64,000 nucleotides of DNA from Rana temporaria (Eukaryota > Chordata > Amphibia > Anura > Ranidae), in assembly GCF_905171775.1 (NCBI RefSeq), contig NC_053491.1, positions 403,334,838-403,398,837 of the forward strand, read 5' to 3'. Below are positions 63,441 to 64,000 of the stretch, piece by piece. The notes under the pieces were generated by a model. The model did no database searches, had not been told where the DNA came from, and saw nothing but the letters and a program-made list of their open reading frames with translations. Position numbers and translations under genes: made by a program. Every line of letters begins with the position of its first letter. The stretch's first letter is position 1.

Positions 63441-63444
63441 TTAA

Positions 63445-63609
63445 TTTTTTACACTTAAATGTGCTGATTCTTTTGCTGCAATACTAATCTGTTCATTAAC
63501 ATGAAACATTTAACTTTTCTGACTTAAATTTGCTGTTTTGGAGTTCAAATATTTACTTGTGTCTATGGTGGTAAATCAAGCAGGGATTGTTTTTAATTGG
63601 ATTTAAATG
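63445..63609. other. Short unassigned stretch
   Basis: Nothing recognised. Confidence 0.3.
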
Positions 63610-64000
63610 ATATGTAAAGTTTTTTTTTAAAAATAAATAAATAAACAAACATGTCATACTTACCTTTTTATTGCAGCTGGTTTTACACAGAGTGGCCCTG
63701 ATCCTCCTCTTCTGGGGCCCCTCAGCGGCGCTCCTCTCTCCATCTCTTCACGAGTGTCCCGTTGGAGAGCCTCTCTCCCTCGGGGCACTTGTGCGGGCAT
63801 GCTCACATGTCCTGCTGCTTCGTCCATTGACACAGACAGCAGGACTCAGCCCCACCCCCAACTCTGAGCACACCAGCTCCAGATGGTGTCACGGGTCCTC
63901 ATTGGATTTGATTGGAAGCAGCAGGAGCCAATGGTTCCTGCTGCTGTCAATCTATCCAATGAGGACCCAAAACACCATCTAGAGCTGGTGTGCTTGTTCT
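63610..64000 (-). repeat. Family P-like element running off the window
   Basis: TATGTAAAGTTTTTTTT, ACATGTCATACTTACC, ACAGAGTGGCCCTGATCC and TTCTGGGGCCCCTCAGCGG are the family P blocks. A hairpin pairs CACACCAGCTCCAGATGG with CCATCTAGAGCTGGTGTG, and AATGAGGACC blocks mirror each other near the end. Cut by the window edge. Confidence 0.65.

Overview
This window reads as intergenic or intronic nuclear DNA from a vertebrate with a transposon-rich genome. It is most likely a neobatrachian frog and probably a ranid. That is an inference: many dispersed elements here (the CCACTTCAGCCCCGG repeats, the GGCCAGATTCAC and CGTACACACG miniature elements, the palindromic elements whose arms are rich in GGGGTCCCC-type hairpins) look like repeats I know from Rana-type genomes, and nothing looks bacterial or viral. 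I found no intact host protein gene, rRNA or tRNA gene, or CRISPR array. Almost all longer open frames lie inside repeats and are open only because the DNA is purine-rich, palindromic or tandemly repeated.

Layout. Positions 1-12394 are a nest: a TTAA-class repeat is split at 1030/12086 by an 11 kb composite with GGGCCTGATTTAC ends and an ATA duplication. The composite carries two giant foldback palindromes (1607-3708 and 9424-11552), TTAA-class elements, hAT-like miniature elements and a tRNA-derived SINE. Positions 12395-24366 alternate low-copy DNA with miniature elements (Harbinger-like, hAT-like, TTAA-class) and a Penelope-like hairpin. Positions 24371-28540 hold a TTAA element with a nested palindrome and 22 bp tandem array, then a Tc1-type element interrupted by two abutting TTAA elements. 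Positions 29180-31325 are minisatellite. Positions 32353-33811 are a half foldback joined to a TTAA repeat. Positions 33816-39400 are the longest low-repeat stretch. Positions 39410-45869 hold more foldbacks, one nested in a Harbinger-like element. Positions 46824-47760 are a nearly perfect long palindrome. Positions 50781-53600 carry decayed PIF/Harbinger protein genes (nuclease N-terminus and MADF DNA-binding proteins), the only recognisable protein-coding matter besides Tc1 remnants. The rest (53600-64000) is low-copy DNA with further TTAA, Harbinger-like, Tc1 and foldback pieces.

Four observations stand out. First, a family of foldback elements has symmetric outward TATA boxes at the centre and AATAAA signals about 390-525 bp out, conserved between diverged copies. 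Second, TTAA-class elements repeatedly abut and share one TTAA, as if new copies land on the terminal TTAA of older ones. Third, there is a 0.9 kb palindrome with almost identical arms. Fourth, a Penelope-like hairpin carries a hammerhead-like core. Family letters (A, D, E, F, P and FB) are labels used only in this answer.
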